Below the pieces are notes generated by a model. The model saw only the letters and a list, made by a program, of their open reading frames with translations, searched no databases and was not told where the DNA came from. A stretch of DNA of 64,000 bases, taken from positions 153,029 through 217,028 of the forward strand of contig NZ_FOKG01000014.1 of the NCBI RefSeq assembly GCF_900111885.1. The letters are read 5' to 3'. The DNA comes from Amycolatopsis marina. Lineage in GTDB: Bacteria; Actinomycetota; Actinomycetes; Mycobacteriales; Pseudonocardiaceae. Positions 32,501 to 38,510 of the stretch are shown here, piece after piece. A program made the translations under genes and the position numbers. Within the stretch, counting starts at the first letter, position 1, and every line of letters begins with the position of its first letter.

Positions 32501-34745
32501 CAACTCCGGGGACACCGACACCGAAGCGAAGACGTTCAGCTACACCTACGACGCCAACGCCAACCTCACCTCACTCACCGACAGCAGTCCCGGAGCGAAC
32601 GTCGACGCGTACGCGATGGGCTACAACGGGCTCAACCAGCTGGCGAAGGTGGAGGAGAAGCTGGCCGGGGCGGTGCAGAACACCACGGCATTCAGCTACG
32701 ACCCGAACGGCAACCCGCTGAGCCGCGATCACGACACGCAGGACGCGGCGTTCGAGTACGACCCGCGGGATCTGGTGGCGAAGGTGACCAACACGGAGAC
32801 CGGACAGGACCCGAAGGTCACCACCTACGGCTACACCGCGCGCGGGCAGGTGGACCTCGAGACCAAGGCCAACGGCAACACCGTCGACTACGGCTACCAC
32901 CTCGACGGGCAACTCGCCTCGCAGGTCGAGACCAAGGGCGACGGCACGCTGGTAGCGCAGCACTTCCTCGGCTACAACGCGAACGGGCATCGGATTCGGG
33001 ATGCGTCGAAGGTCCAGAATGCCGATGATCACTCCGCGTATCTGGATGAGGTGCGGGAGTACGGGTATGACCCGCAGGACCGGATCGCGTCGGTGACGAA
33101 GAAGGCCGCCGGTACGGGGGCGGTGCTGGAGACCGAGACCTACGCCCACGACGCGAATTCCAACGTCATCGACCAGACGGTCGACGGTACGACGACGACG
33201 TTCAACTACGACCGTAACCGTTTGTTGTCGGCGACGAGCGCCGGCACGACGGCGGCCTACAACTACGACCCGTACGGCCGGTTGAACACGGTGACCGCGG
33301 CGGGGCAGGTGATCGAGCGGCTCACCTACGACGGGTTCGACCGCACGATCGAGCACGAGAAGATCAACGACACCGGCGGCCTGGACGCCACGACGTACGA
33401 CTACGACCCACTGGACCGGACGACGACGAAGACGGCGGATGGGGAGACGACGGAGTTTGCCTACCTGGGGTTGACGGACAAGGTCGTCACTGAGGAGATT
33501 GGCGGGCAGGTTCAGCGTTCGTATGCCTACTCGGCGTGGGGTGCGCGGTTGTCGCAGGTCAAGCACGACACCGACGGCACGGGTCCGGAGGTCACCGAGG
33601 ACTCGTTCTACGGCTACAACCCGCACACCGATGTGGAGACGTTGACCTCGGAGACGGGCGACACGCGGGCGACCTACGGCTACACCGCCTACGGCAAGGA
33701 CGACGAGGAAGCCTTCACCGGCATCGACAAGCCGGATGCGCAGAACCCGAGTGAGGAGCCGTACAACTTCTACCGGTTCAACGGCAAACGTTGGGACCCC
33801 TCTTCGGGTTCGTACGATATGGGCTTCCGCGACTACAACCCCGGGTTGAACCGGTTCCTGACGCGGGACAGCTACAACGGGGCACTGGCTGACCTGGGGC
33901 TCGGCACCGACCCCTGGACCGGCAACCGCTACGCCTTCACCGGCGGCAACCCCATCAGCCGCATCGAAATCGACGGACATCTACCAATGCCCATCGTCCA
34001 AGCGAAGCCAGACATCGAGGGAACGAAGCAACGAGTTGCTCAGGTGCAGGCCGCAGACAAGATCGATCAACCTGCCCTTGGTCGTGACCTAACCCAAGAA
34101 GAACAGCGTTCCTTACGCCCGCTCGGCTACGAGGGCGCCGGGAAGCTTTCAAAACTGGATGCCGTTGCGTTGGCAGGACAAAGCCAGATGGCCTGGCAAA
34201 AGGTATGCACGCTGATCAACCAAAGCCGGGATGGCTGCTACGCGGGCACCACAAGCCATCCTACGTTCGATGATGCTAAACCGTTTGTGAAGCTTCTCTA
34301 CGAGCTTTCTCCGTTCGCAGACGTTGCCGACTGTGTTGAAGGCAGCGCCGAGGGTTGCGCTTGGCTCGCCTCCAACATGATCCCCTTCTCAAAGGTAGCC
34401 AAGGGTGTAGGTAAGGTCGGAGGCGCGGTCGGCGCTGCAGGCGAAGTCGCGGATATGGCTCGCAGGGTCGACGTGGAGAATCTCAAGATGACTAATTCGG
34501 TCGCCAATCATCTTGGTGATTATCTAAAGGACGGGAGGATGGCTCGCCCCTATATGAACTCTCCTCTAACTATTCGAGAGATCGTTAGCGGAGGTAGTCC
34601 CGTCATCGACCCGGGTGGTGCCCCTAATTCCATCCGATGGGATGTCCCTGGTTCGTTCAGAGGATCTGCCGGCAACTGGGAACTCGTAGTGAACACGCAA
34701 TCGAACACCATTTTACACTTTAACTTCACCACTGGCGGAAGCTGA
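26595..34745 (+). CDS. Giant secreted Rhs/YD-repeat polymorphic toxin
   Basis: 2,716 residues. N-terminal hydrophobic signal (FLSRALITALFVALLTVGMP, about 8-30); DNRLRE-type domains near 326-495 and 622-797 separated by an Fn3-like segment; an Ig-like domain near 805-920; YD repeats (GNLTTVTDPKG, YDVRGNVVTATD) from about 1060; a golvesin-like domain near 1839-1972; further YD repeats; and the Rhs core end FNGKRWDPSSGSYDMGFRDY to DPWTGNRYAFTGGNPISR near 2390-2462. The last 254 residues are a variable tip: a pre-toxin segment (YELSPFADVADCVEGSAEGC) and an effector ending WELVVNTQSNTILHFNF. The tip DNA is clearly more AT-rich than the body. GAGGGG precedes the ATG. Expected to act in contact-dependent or secreted antagonism of competitors. 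Confidence 0.92.
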   Translation: MRSSRKRGFLSRALITALFVALLTVGMPVGPPVTSAGGTDLGLGRLWNSVVGLISPESAAAEPAPRAASAPEQPPEPPKRVKELVDKRSATTKVFAMSDGRTEVEISPEPRHFRDGDGWSDIDPTVIERARDGYRFGNDKNRFRSDFGDKSDRLVRFEAAGKQVALGIAGESRALSPRVQGDTVTYPDAFGNADLEYEVTGEALKERIVLPSPVGESVFRFTMRLGGVTARQQPDGSIGFFAKGAAGEHGPPLFVMPRPFMFDSSADQKSPHGKVFSDKVTQTVEQQGANITVTVAADKDWLAAPERRYPVVIDPTIKIEPTPTTGEDVQIWSDTPTRNDGSSYRLSVGTDPWGVARSLLKFDTSVVPAGTSLTSARLRTYYDSELHTAVNNVEIEARRITQAWSEDTATWNSANQDFAEAGLSTAVKQANKANVWHEFDVRNIAQSWVSGSAQNHGLMLKATDEALNRGGAIYQAAEFAYGGEVANRPKLVLTYGRPSVNLHYPTTIRSTGAELNWDPYVDPQPTNPADDVVEYQVHRTVYQAFTPSRYTLIAPLSPDATSFSDTTARPTPADSPDPFGAAYYYMIVAKTRDGQLIPGPTQVARLPKAGRVTQILQTSEATTLSSGQPDTNLDTFGGQKWLSAGIGSSTYATTRPVVNFPDLSSIPANARIEEAEVGLWGFYSWGSGARINVHQLDEPFVESEATWRRASAATAWTAGGGTYGTMADQLTTVTNDPKWNWWDVSGLVQSWVNDPASNHGMLVRLNDTAVEQRALFLSDEAAEPQLRPNLVVTYTEPTAESTYYAPDTPSMRMIPGDEYTVPVTLTNTTGATWSSGNRVLSYRWGLPDGTDVTTGGNRLETALPADVPPMGTVTVQARVKTPIQSAAGNKREQFVLSWDLRDTTDGSWLSGTGGIPALPQNVTVEDPTSDELGLEKFYSYVGKSTGAGSNVLVNQYAGNTVFSYDALSNPGRGLSTFLRMTYNSMDTSATSMGYGWSLAASGVTRLGTSLDLHPRGQDYPSLVTMPDGDGTSHEFTLNKHDSTDPAVWTYDKPAGVHLHLARVSGEDTSRRWMMTRPDRTKFFFDDEGWLSAVADRNGNTQNFTYTERKSNNQPRKFLAYVTDPAGRQSLTLDYWEKGETRNPKLLDMVQSVTDVSGRKVTFGYDDKGLLTEMVDGAGTPLAKTFRFAYDAEQGNKNVKLVAVTDPRGNTSDLAYYTAPEDPKDKWKAKTLTDRLGHDTGFAYADPDGSAGSEMTSTVTDAEGHNSSYRMDGYGRPTSTTNAKNETTAMTWDADNNVVSLTEDNGAVSTWTYDPKTGYPTSIRDAEAVANNTPPTTLEYRTALGGYTAELTGKVSPEGRRWAFGYDGNGNLTTVTDPKGVATPDVADDYRSVYTYDPHGQLLTSTDANGNTTTFADYHAAGYPRATTDALANTSTVGYDVRGNVVTATDAAGATTTAAYDVFGRPLETTVPKDADAGELITTPAPVYDANDNVTQSTAPNGATTTATYDPADQLTAATEPKDTPDGPERRSTFSYDTIGNLLAETQPLGTLTPADPDDFVTRYAYDEISQLTAATNAAGETISYTYDNVGNLVTVVDPRKNATTDAADYTTKIAYDRNHRQVSTTDALGHVTSQTYDLDGNVTTSTDAEKVTTTYVYDERSSVVEVRAPHATVDGKTVVRTTRVEYDQVGNQTRVITPRGVDTADDPDDFAARTVYDKLNRPIEKHSPHDPGDARYGTPDITRYAYDKVGNLAEVSAPPSAGQSVRNSTSYSYFDNGWIRGSTDPWDIATTYDYNNLGQQTARTFTSAGGSSARTMSWDYYPDGKLKSRSDDGVPVGKHVVLVDNSDTPNLKVAGNWATSSEGAGFQGYDYRTAPAGTGDASVTWTLNVPQDGDYEVFARYPGAQATNAPYTVRHSGGETTTAVNQTQQAGEWVSLGTHAFTKGNSHNVELTDKADGQVAADSVKLVRDNSGDTDTEAKTFSYTYDANANLTSLTDSSPGANVDAYAMGYNGLNQLAKVEEKLAGAVQNTTAFSYDPNGNPLSRDHDTQDAAFEYDPRDLVAKVTNTETGQDPKVTTYGYTARGQVDLETKANGNTVDYGYHLDGQLASQVETKGDGTLVAQHFLGYNANGHRIRDASKVQNADDHSAYLDEVREYGYDPQDRIASVTKKAAGTGAVLETETYAHDANSNVIDQTVDGTTTTFNYDRNRLLSATSAGTTAAYNYDPYGRLNTVTAAGQVIERLTYDGFDRTIEHEKINDTGGLDATTYDYDPLDRTTTKTADGETTEFAYLGLTDKVVTEEIGGQVQRSYAYSAWGARLSQVKHDTDGTGPEVTEDSFYGYNPHTDVETLTSETGDTRATYGYTAYGKDDEEAFTGIDKPDAQNPSEEPYNFYRFNGKRWDPSSGSYDMGFRDYNPGLNRFLTRDSYNGALADLGLGTDPWTGNRYAFTGGNPISRIEIDGHLPMPIVQAKPDIEGTKQRVAQVQAADKIDQPALGRDLTQEEQRSLRPLGYEGAGKLSKLDAVALAGQSQMAWQKVCTLINQSRDGCYAGTTSHPTFDDAKPFVKLLYELSPFADVADCVEGSAEGCAWLASNMIPFSKVAKGVGKVGGAVGAAGEVADMARRVDVENLKMTNSVANHLGDYLKDGRMARPYMNSPLTIREIVSGGSPVIDPGGAPNSIRWDVPGSFRGSAGNWELVVNTQSNTILHFNFTTGGS

Positions 34746-35227
34746 TGAAGATAAGATTAGAGAGCGGAAAGCCGCTTCAAGGTGCGCTGATTTACGAGGA
34801 GGCCGAGTATAGCTTTCGATTCGAGTCGAGCGACCTGGACGATCTCCGTTGCCGTATTGGTAATGCTGGGGTTGCGAGCCTTTCCGTTGGTACGCTTCAA
34901 ATTGAAATGTCTGTCACCACAGGGCAACTCCTGTTTGCGTGGGGCTTACATCCAAAAGCGAACTGGATCGAGTCGAATCTGGGTTCGCCTAGTCGGCGAC
35001 ACGGGGCGTTATTCTTTGAACCGGCTGCTGAGCTAGGCGAAGGGATTTCGGTCTCCCTGGTCCCTGTTGGAAGTTGGTGTACATGGCTGGACACTGAATC
35101 TGGGTGGGTTCGAGTCTCATACGACTCAACCCCGGATCAAGAACAAACTGAGATCGCTCAAGGTGTTGTTGTTGGCCAACGCCATAGTCAACTTAGCTCT
35201 ATTTGGCTACTTCCAGACATGCAGTAA
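34745..35227 (+). CDS. Putative immunity protein for the Rhs tip toxin
   Basis: 160 residues, start ATG overlapping the rhs stop by one base (TGATG). I do not recognise the family. It is strand-rich, acidic, without signal peptide or membrane segment, and contains LRCRIGNAGVASLSVGTLQI and GALFFEPAAELGEG. Position directly after the toxin tip, coupling, cytoplasmic character and the same AT-rich composition as the tip are what is expected of a cognate immunity protein. Confidence 0.7.
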   Translation: MKIRLESGKPLQGALIYEEAEYSFRFESSDLDDLRCRIGNAGVASLSVGTLQIEMSVTTGQLLFAWGLHPKANWIESNLGSPSRRHGALFFEPAAELGEGISVSLVPVGSWCTWLDTESGWVRVSYDSTPDQEQTEIAQGVVVGQRHSQLSSIWLLPDMQ

Positions 35228-35242
35228 CGGTGGACGGTCTGA

Positions 35243-36010
35243 ATCGAGCACGAGAAGATCGACGATACCGGTGGCCTGGACGCCACGACGTACGACTACG
35301 ACCCGTTGGACCGGACGACGACGAAGACGGCGGATGGGGAGACGACGGAGTTCGCGTATCTGGGGTTGACGGACAAGGTCATTACCGAGGAGATCGGCGG
35401 CCAGATCCAGCGCTCGTATGCCTACTCCGCTTGGGGTGCGCGGTTGTCGCAGGTCAAGCACGACACCGACGGCACGGGTCCGGAGGTCACCGAGGACTCG
35501 TTCTACGGCTACAACCCGCACACCGATGTGGAGACGTTGACCTCGGAGACGGGCGACACGCGGGCGACCTACGGCTACACCGCCTACGGCAAGGACGACG
35601 AGGAAGCGTTCACCGGCATTGATAAGCCGGATGCGCAGAACCCGGGTGAGGAGCCGTACAACTTCTACCGGTTCAACGGCAAACGCTGGGACCCCTCTTC
35701 GGGCTCGTACGATATGGGCTTCCGCGACTACAACCCCGGGTTGAACCGGTTCCTGACGCGGGACAGCTACAACGGGGCACTGGCCGACCTCAATCTCGGG
35801 GCTGACCCCGGACCGGCAACCGCTACGCCTTCACCAACGGAAACCCCATCAGCCGCATCGAAATCGACGGACATCTACAATGCCCATCGTCAAAGCGAAA
35901 CCAGACATCGAGGGAACGAAACAACGAGTTGTTCAGGTGCAGGCCGCAGATAAAGCTGTCGAAGGACTGGATCAGCCTGCATTGGGGCGAGATCTAACCG
36001 AGGAAGAGCC
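35243..36010 (+). pseudogene. Displaced orphan Rhs tip, frameshifted and missing its toxin
   Basis: This stretch repeats the rhs gene from 33348 to about 34100 with few changes, including the core FNGKRWDPSSGSYDMGFRDY. Two one-base deletions break it: GACCCCGGACC in place of GACCCCTGGACC near 35806, and CTACAATG in place of CTACCAATG near 35877. After the linker (IEGTKQRVVQVQAADK, LGRDLTEEE) homology stops and no toxin domain follows. Orphan tips of this kind serve as recombination donors that swap toxin ends in rhs loci. This one is decayed; only its downstream immunity-like gene remains intact. Confidence 0.85.
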
Positions 36011-36048
36011 CAACTTCGAAATTTCCTTAGTCGTGGAGGTTTGCAGGA

Positions 36049-36285
36049 ATGGCGACAGGAAAAAAGGTAGTCTTAGAGTTAAGTGAAGATGAGGCGATCG
36101 TGATTTTTGCGTGGGTGAGTCGGATCAACTCATCTGAACAGGGCACTTTCAGTGATCAGGCGGAGCAGCGTGTTCTGTGGGACATCGAGTCGTTGTTGGA
36201 GTCGAAACTGGTGCAGCCATTTAGTTCGAACTACGATGAGTTGCTTGCTAGTGCGCGGGCGCGCGTACGCGATCCTGAAGATTAA
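36049..36285 (+). CDS. Small candidate immunity protein of the orphan tip
   Basis: 78 residues, acidic and soluble: MATGKKVVLELSEDEAIVIF, then FSDQAEQRVLWDIESLLESK and a basic tail RARVRD. GGAGGTTTGCAGGA precedes the ATG. The helix-rich pattern LELSEDEA...DQAEQRVLWDLE is one I associate with small proteins found next to polymorphic toxins, but the family is not named here. It follows the decayed orphan Rhs tip by about 40 bp and shares its AT-rich composition, so it is read as a retained immunity gene whose toxin has been lost. Confidence 0.6.
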   Translation: MATGKKVVLELSEDEAIVIFAWVSRINSSEQGTFSDQAEQRVLWDIESLLESKLVQPFSSNYDELLASARARVRDPED

Positions 36286-36427
36286 AACCCGTCTGTGTTT
36301 CACCGCGCTTTATATAACAAAATATGCATCGAGAGAAGGGAAGGTGTGAGGAGTACAGCGGGGGCCGATTCAGGCAGTTGCGTCTCACTTCATTTCTACT
36401 AACCGTATCGGTTTGCGCTAGATGCGG

Positions 36428-37762
36428 CTATCTCTTCCGCTGTTCCTCGTACGCCTCGCGCACCACTACGGCCTCCGGCAGGCCCCGAGCTTCTACCGCG
36501 TGCACCACTTCCGATGCGCGCCAGTGGTTTGAGGGCACTACCCGTCCCGATTCCAGTGCTTGCACCGTCACGGTGCATGCTTCGTCGAGTTCTCCGGTGA
36601 TCAGCAGTGTGAGTGCCAGGTCCAGGTGCGCCGTTGCGACTCGGCGGGGCCAGCGGGTCACCTCGCCCGACGGCGACAGCCGGTGGATGACCTCACGTGC
36701 ATATCGCTCAGCCGCTGGGTCGCCGAGCCATGCGAGTGTCGTCGCTGTGTAGGCGACGGACTTGTCCGGGTCGTAGCGGTAATGGTGCTCTGGGGTTTCC
36801 GGTCTGTGCAGTGGCGCGACCAGCTTGTGCACACGCGTCAACGCCTTGTAGGTCTCGCCGGCCTGCCCGAGGCGGGACCAGGCCCGTCCTTCCTGTGCGG
36901 TCGCCTGGATCGCCGCCGAGCTACCCACGGGAGCCAGATCCTGTGCCGCGCGGGACAGGTCCACCGCGCGGCGGTAGTCGCCGTCGGTGAGTACTCGCCA
37001 CGCCTCCGTCTCGTAGCACCAGGCGCGGATCTCGGGGTGTTCCGCGTGTCGGGCCAGACTCGCCGCCGTCCGCAGCCTGGCCGTGGCGGACGCATTTTGC
37101 CCAAGATCGATGTTGACCGTCGCCCCGAGCAGCGAAAGCCATCCGCCAGTCACCATCAGGCGACGGCGCTGTGCCAGTGTCATCCGCGCGTCCATGAGGT
37201 GACTGACGTAGTCGAGGTGTTGCCGGACGCGGTGCAGGAGGTCGGAGGGTGTGGCACGCGGGTAGGCGGTCGCCAACTCGTCGACCACTGCTTCCAGCCG
37301 CGTCAGAGTCTCGTCTCCGACGTCGCTGACTGCTACTCGCCGGGCCAGATCGAGCGCCGCCAACTCGTCGTCCGAGGGATGATCGCCCAGGCGGACGCGG
37401 GTGGCAGGAGCACAACCTGGCGACGCGTTGGGATCTAGTGACCTTTGATCGCCGGGTAGCCGACGGATGGGTTGGCGGTGTGCGGATGATGGGCGGAAGC
37501 CGAGTGCGGCTTCTGGCCGGTGGAGTACTGCGGCGAAGGCGGAGCGGTAGTCGGTGTTGGGCCAGCGGATCTTTCCGCGTTCCAGCCGGGCCACGTAGTG
37601 CTCGTCCACGACTGCGTGGCGGGAGGTGTGGGCGACGAGCCAGGCGTTCACCGCGTCGGCCAGCTCCGGCCGGCTCATCCCCGCGCCGGGCACGCGCGGG
37701 GAGGGCGTTGCCTCGCGGGCGGCGCGTAGTTGGTCGTTCGGCTCGCGGCCGGTCTCCGTCAC
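36428..37762 (-). CDS. XRE-family regulator with TPR-like C-terminus
   Basis: About 444 residues from the GTG at 37762 (VTETGREPNDQLRAARE); a GTG at 37789 is an alternative. The N-terminal part is an XRE-like helix-turn-helix (GMSRPELADAVNAWL through YVARLERGKIRWPN), followed by about 300 residues of helical repeats (for example GDYRRAVDLSRAAQDLAP, GQAGETYKALTRVHKL) resembling TPRs. Large actinobacterial families of this design act as pleiotropic regulators, often beside small partner genes. It is divergent from three small coupled genes starting at 37853. Confidence 0.8.
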   Translation of the reverse strand: MTETGREPNDQLRAAREATPSPRVPGAGMSRPELADAVNAWLVAHTSRHAVVDEHYVARLERGKIRWPNTDYRSAFAAVLHRPEAALGFRPSSAHRQPIRRLPGDQRSLDPNASPGCAPATRVRLGDHPSDDELAALDLARRVAVSDVGDETLTRLEAVVDELATAYPRATPSDLLHRVRQHLDYVSHLMDARMTLAQRRRLMVTGGWLSLLGATVNIDLGQNASATARLRTAASLARHAEHPEIRAWCYETEAWRVLTDGDYRRAVDLSRAAQDLAPVGSSAAIQATAQEGRAWSRLGQAGETYKALTRVHKLVAPLHRPETPEHHYRYDPDKSVAYTATTLAWLGDPAAERYAREVIHRLSPSGEVTRWPRRVATAHLDLALTLLITGELDEACTVTVQALESGRVVPSNHWRASEVVHAVEARGLPEAVVVREAYEEQRKR

Positions 37763-37852
37763 CAGGACGATTCTGCCTGCTGGATCCACCCCCCGAAACT
37801 GCCCTCGTGATTGGCCGTGTTCAGCGGAGCGTAATCACCTCAGTCTTGCTGT

Positions 37853-38065
37853 GTGACCAGCACCAATAGCCACAACGGCAGCGCTGCCCCCGCCTACTGC
37901 CCGGTGATCGGCGGGGTTCGTCACCGCAGCGGGTGTCCCGTTCGCCCTCCGGACGGTTCGGTGGTGCGTCTGTTGTGCGGTGGGACGTACCAGGTGGGCT
38001 CGCGTCGGAAGTCGCCTCCGGTCCACGACTGCGCCCGGTGCGCGGATGCCGTGGAGTCCACGTGA
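37853..38065 (+). CDS. Small Cys-containing protein, first of a coupled trio
   Basis: 70 residues from a GTG. Five cysteines (AYCPVIGG, SGCPVRPP, LLCGGTYQ, DCARCAD), the last two as CARC, suggest a zinc-binding module. No other recognisable domain. Its stop overlaps the start of the next gene, and the whole set is divergent from the XRE-TPR regulator, the usual setting of small accessory proteins for such regulators. Confidence 0.5.
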   Translation: MTSTNSHNGSAAPAYCPVIGGVRHRSGCPVRPPDGSVVRLLCGGTYQVGSRRKSPPVHDCARCADAVEST

Positions 38066-38268
38066 GTACTGCCGGAGGTGCGCGGTGGGCGACGGTCGCA
38101 CAGCAGCGGCACGTCGTGCTGGCGTGGGAAAGGTCCGAATCCTGGACCTACGCTCGCTCCGCCTGCGGCTGGCTGCTCACGCCCTCGGTATACGACCGAG
38201 CCCCCGACGCCCGCGTCTGCCCTGTCTGCTCGGTGCTGCACCCCGAACTCACGGCGGCCCGGCGGTGA
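38062..38268 (+). CDS. Short zinc-finger-like protein, second of the trio
   Basis: 68 residues from a GTG at 38062 that overlaps the previous stop (GTGA). Contains RHVVLAWERSE, SACGWLL and RVCPVCSVLH: a CG and a CPVC element in the spacing of the short zinc-finger proteins common in Pseudonocardiaceae. Function unknown; possibly a partner of the divergent XRE regulator. Confidence 0.5.
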   Translation: MSTAGGARWATVAQQRHVVLAWERSESWTYARSACGWLLTPSVYDRAPDARVCPVCSVLHPELTAARR

Positions 38269-38459
38269 GTATCCCCGACGACGCCACGCTGGCCGTTCTC
38301 CTCCGCCAGACCCAGTGGCTACTGGACGACGTGGCCCACGACCTCCCTGCCGGACGCGTCACCCCGGAGAAAGGGGCGGAACTAGCTGGGTTGCTGGAGG
38401 ATCTGGCCGCGCTCATCCGGCGACGGACACGCGGCATGGTCATTGACCCAGAACTGTAG
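38265..38459 (+). CDS. Small helical protein, third of the trio
   Basis: 64 residues from a GTG at 38265 overlapping the previous stop (GTGA). Predicted largely helical (LAVLLRQTQWLLDDVAHDL, KGAELAGLLEDLAALIRR). No cysteine and no known domain. Tight coupling of all three reading frames supports that they are real genes. The palindrome TGGCAGCGCTGCCA at 38475-38488, just after the stop, could act as a weak terminator. Confidence 0.5.
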   Translation: MSIPDDATLAVLLRQTQWLLDDVAHDLPAGRVTPEKGAELAGLLEDLAALIRRRTRGMVIDPEL

Positions 38460-38510
38460 GAAAACCCCGTTACCTGGCAGCGCTGCCAACGTACGGCCAG
38501 GGGTAGCCCG

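Noticed and set aside
31000..33000. Regular short repeats that could suggest a CRISPR or tandem array
   Set aside because: They are coding YD repeats with variable spacing and no identical direct repeats separated by unique spacers.
32571..33980. 469-codon minus-strand open frame over the Rhs core
   Set aside because: Same kind of antisense shadow; a matching shorter shadow occurs over the duplicated tip at 35207-35521, as expected from the repeat.
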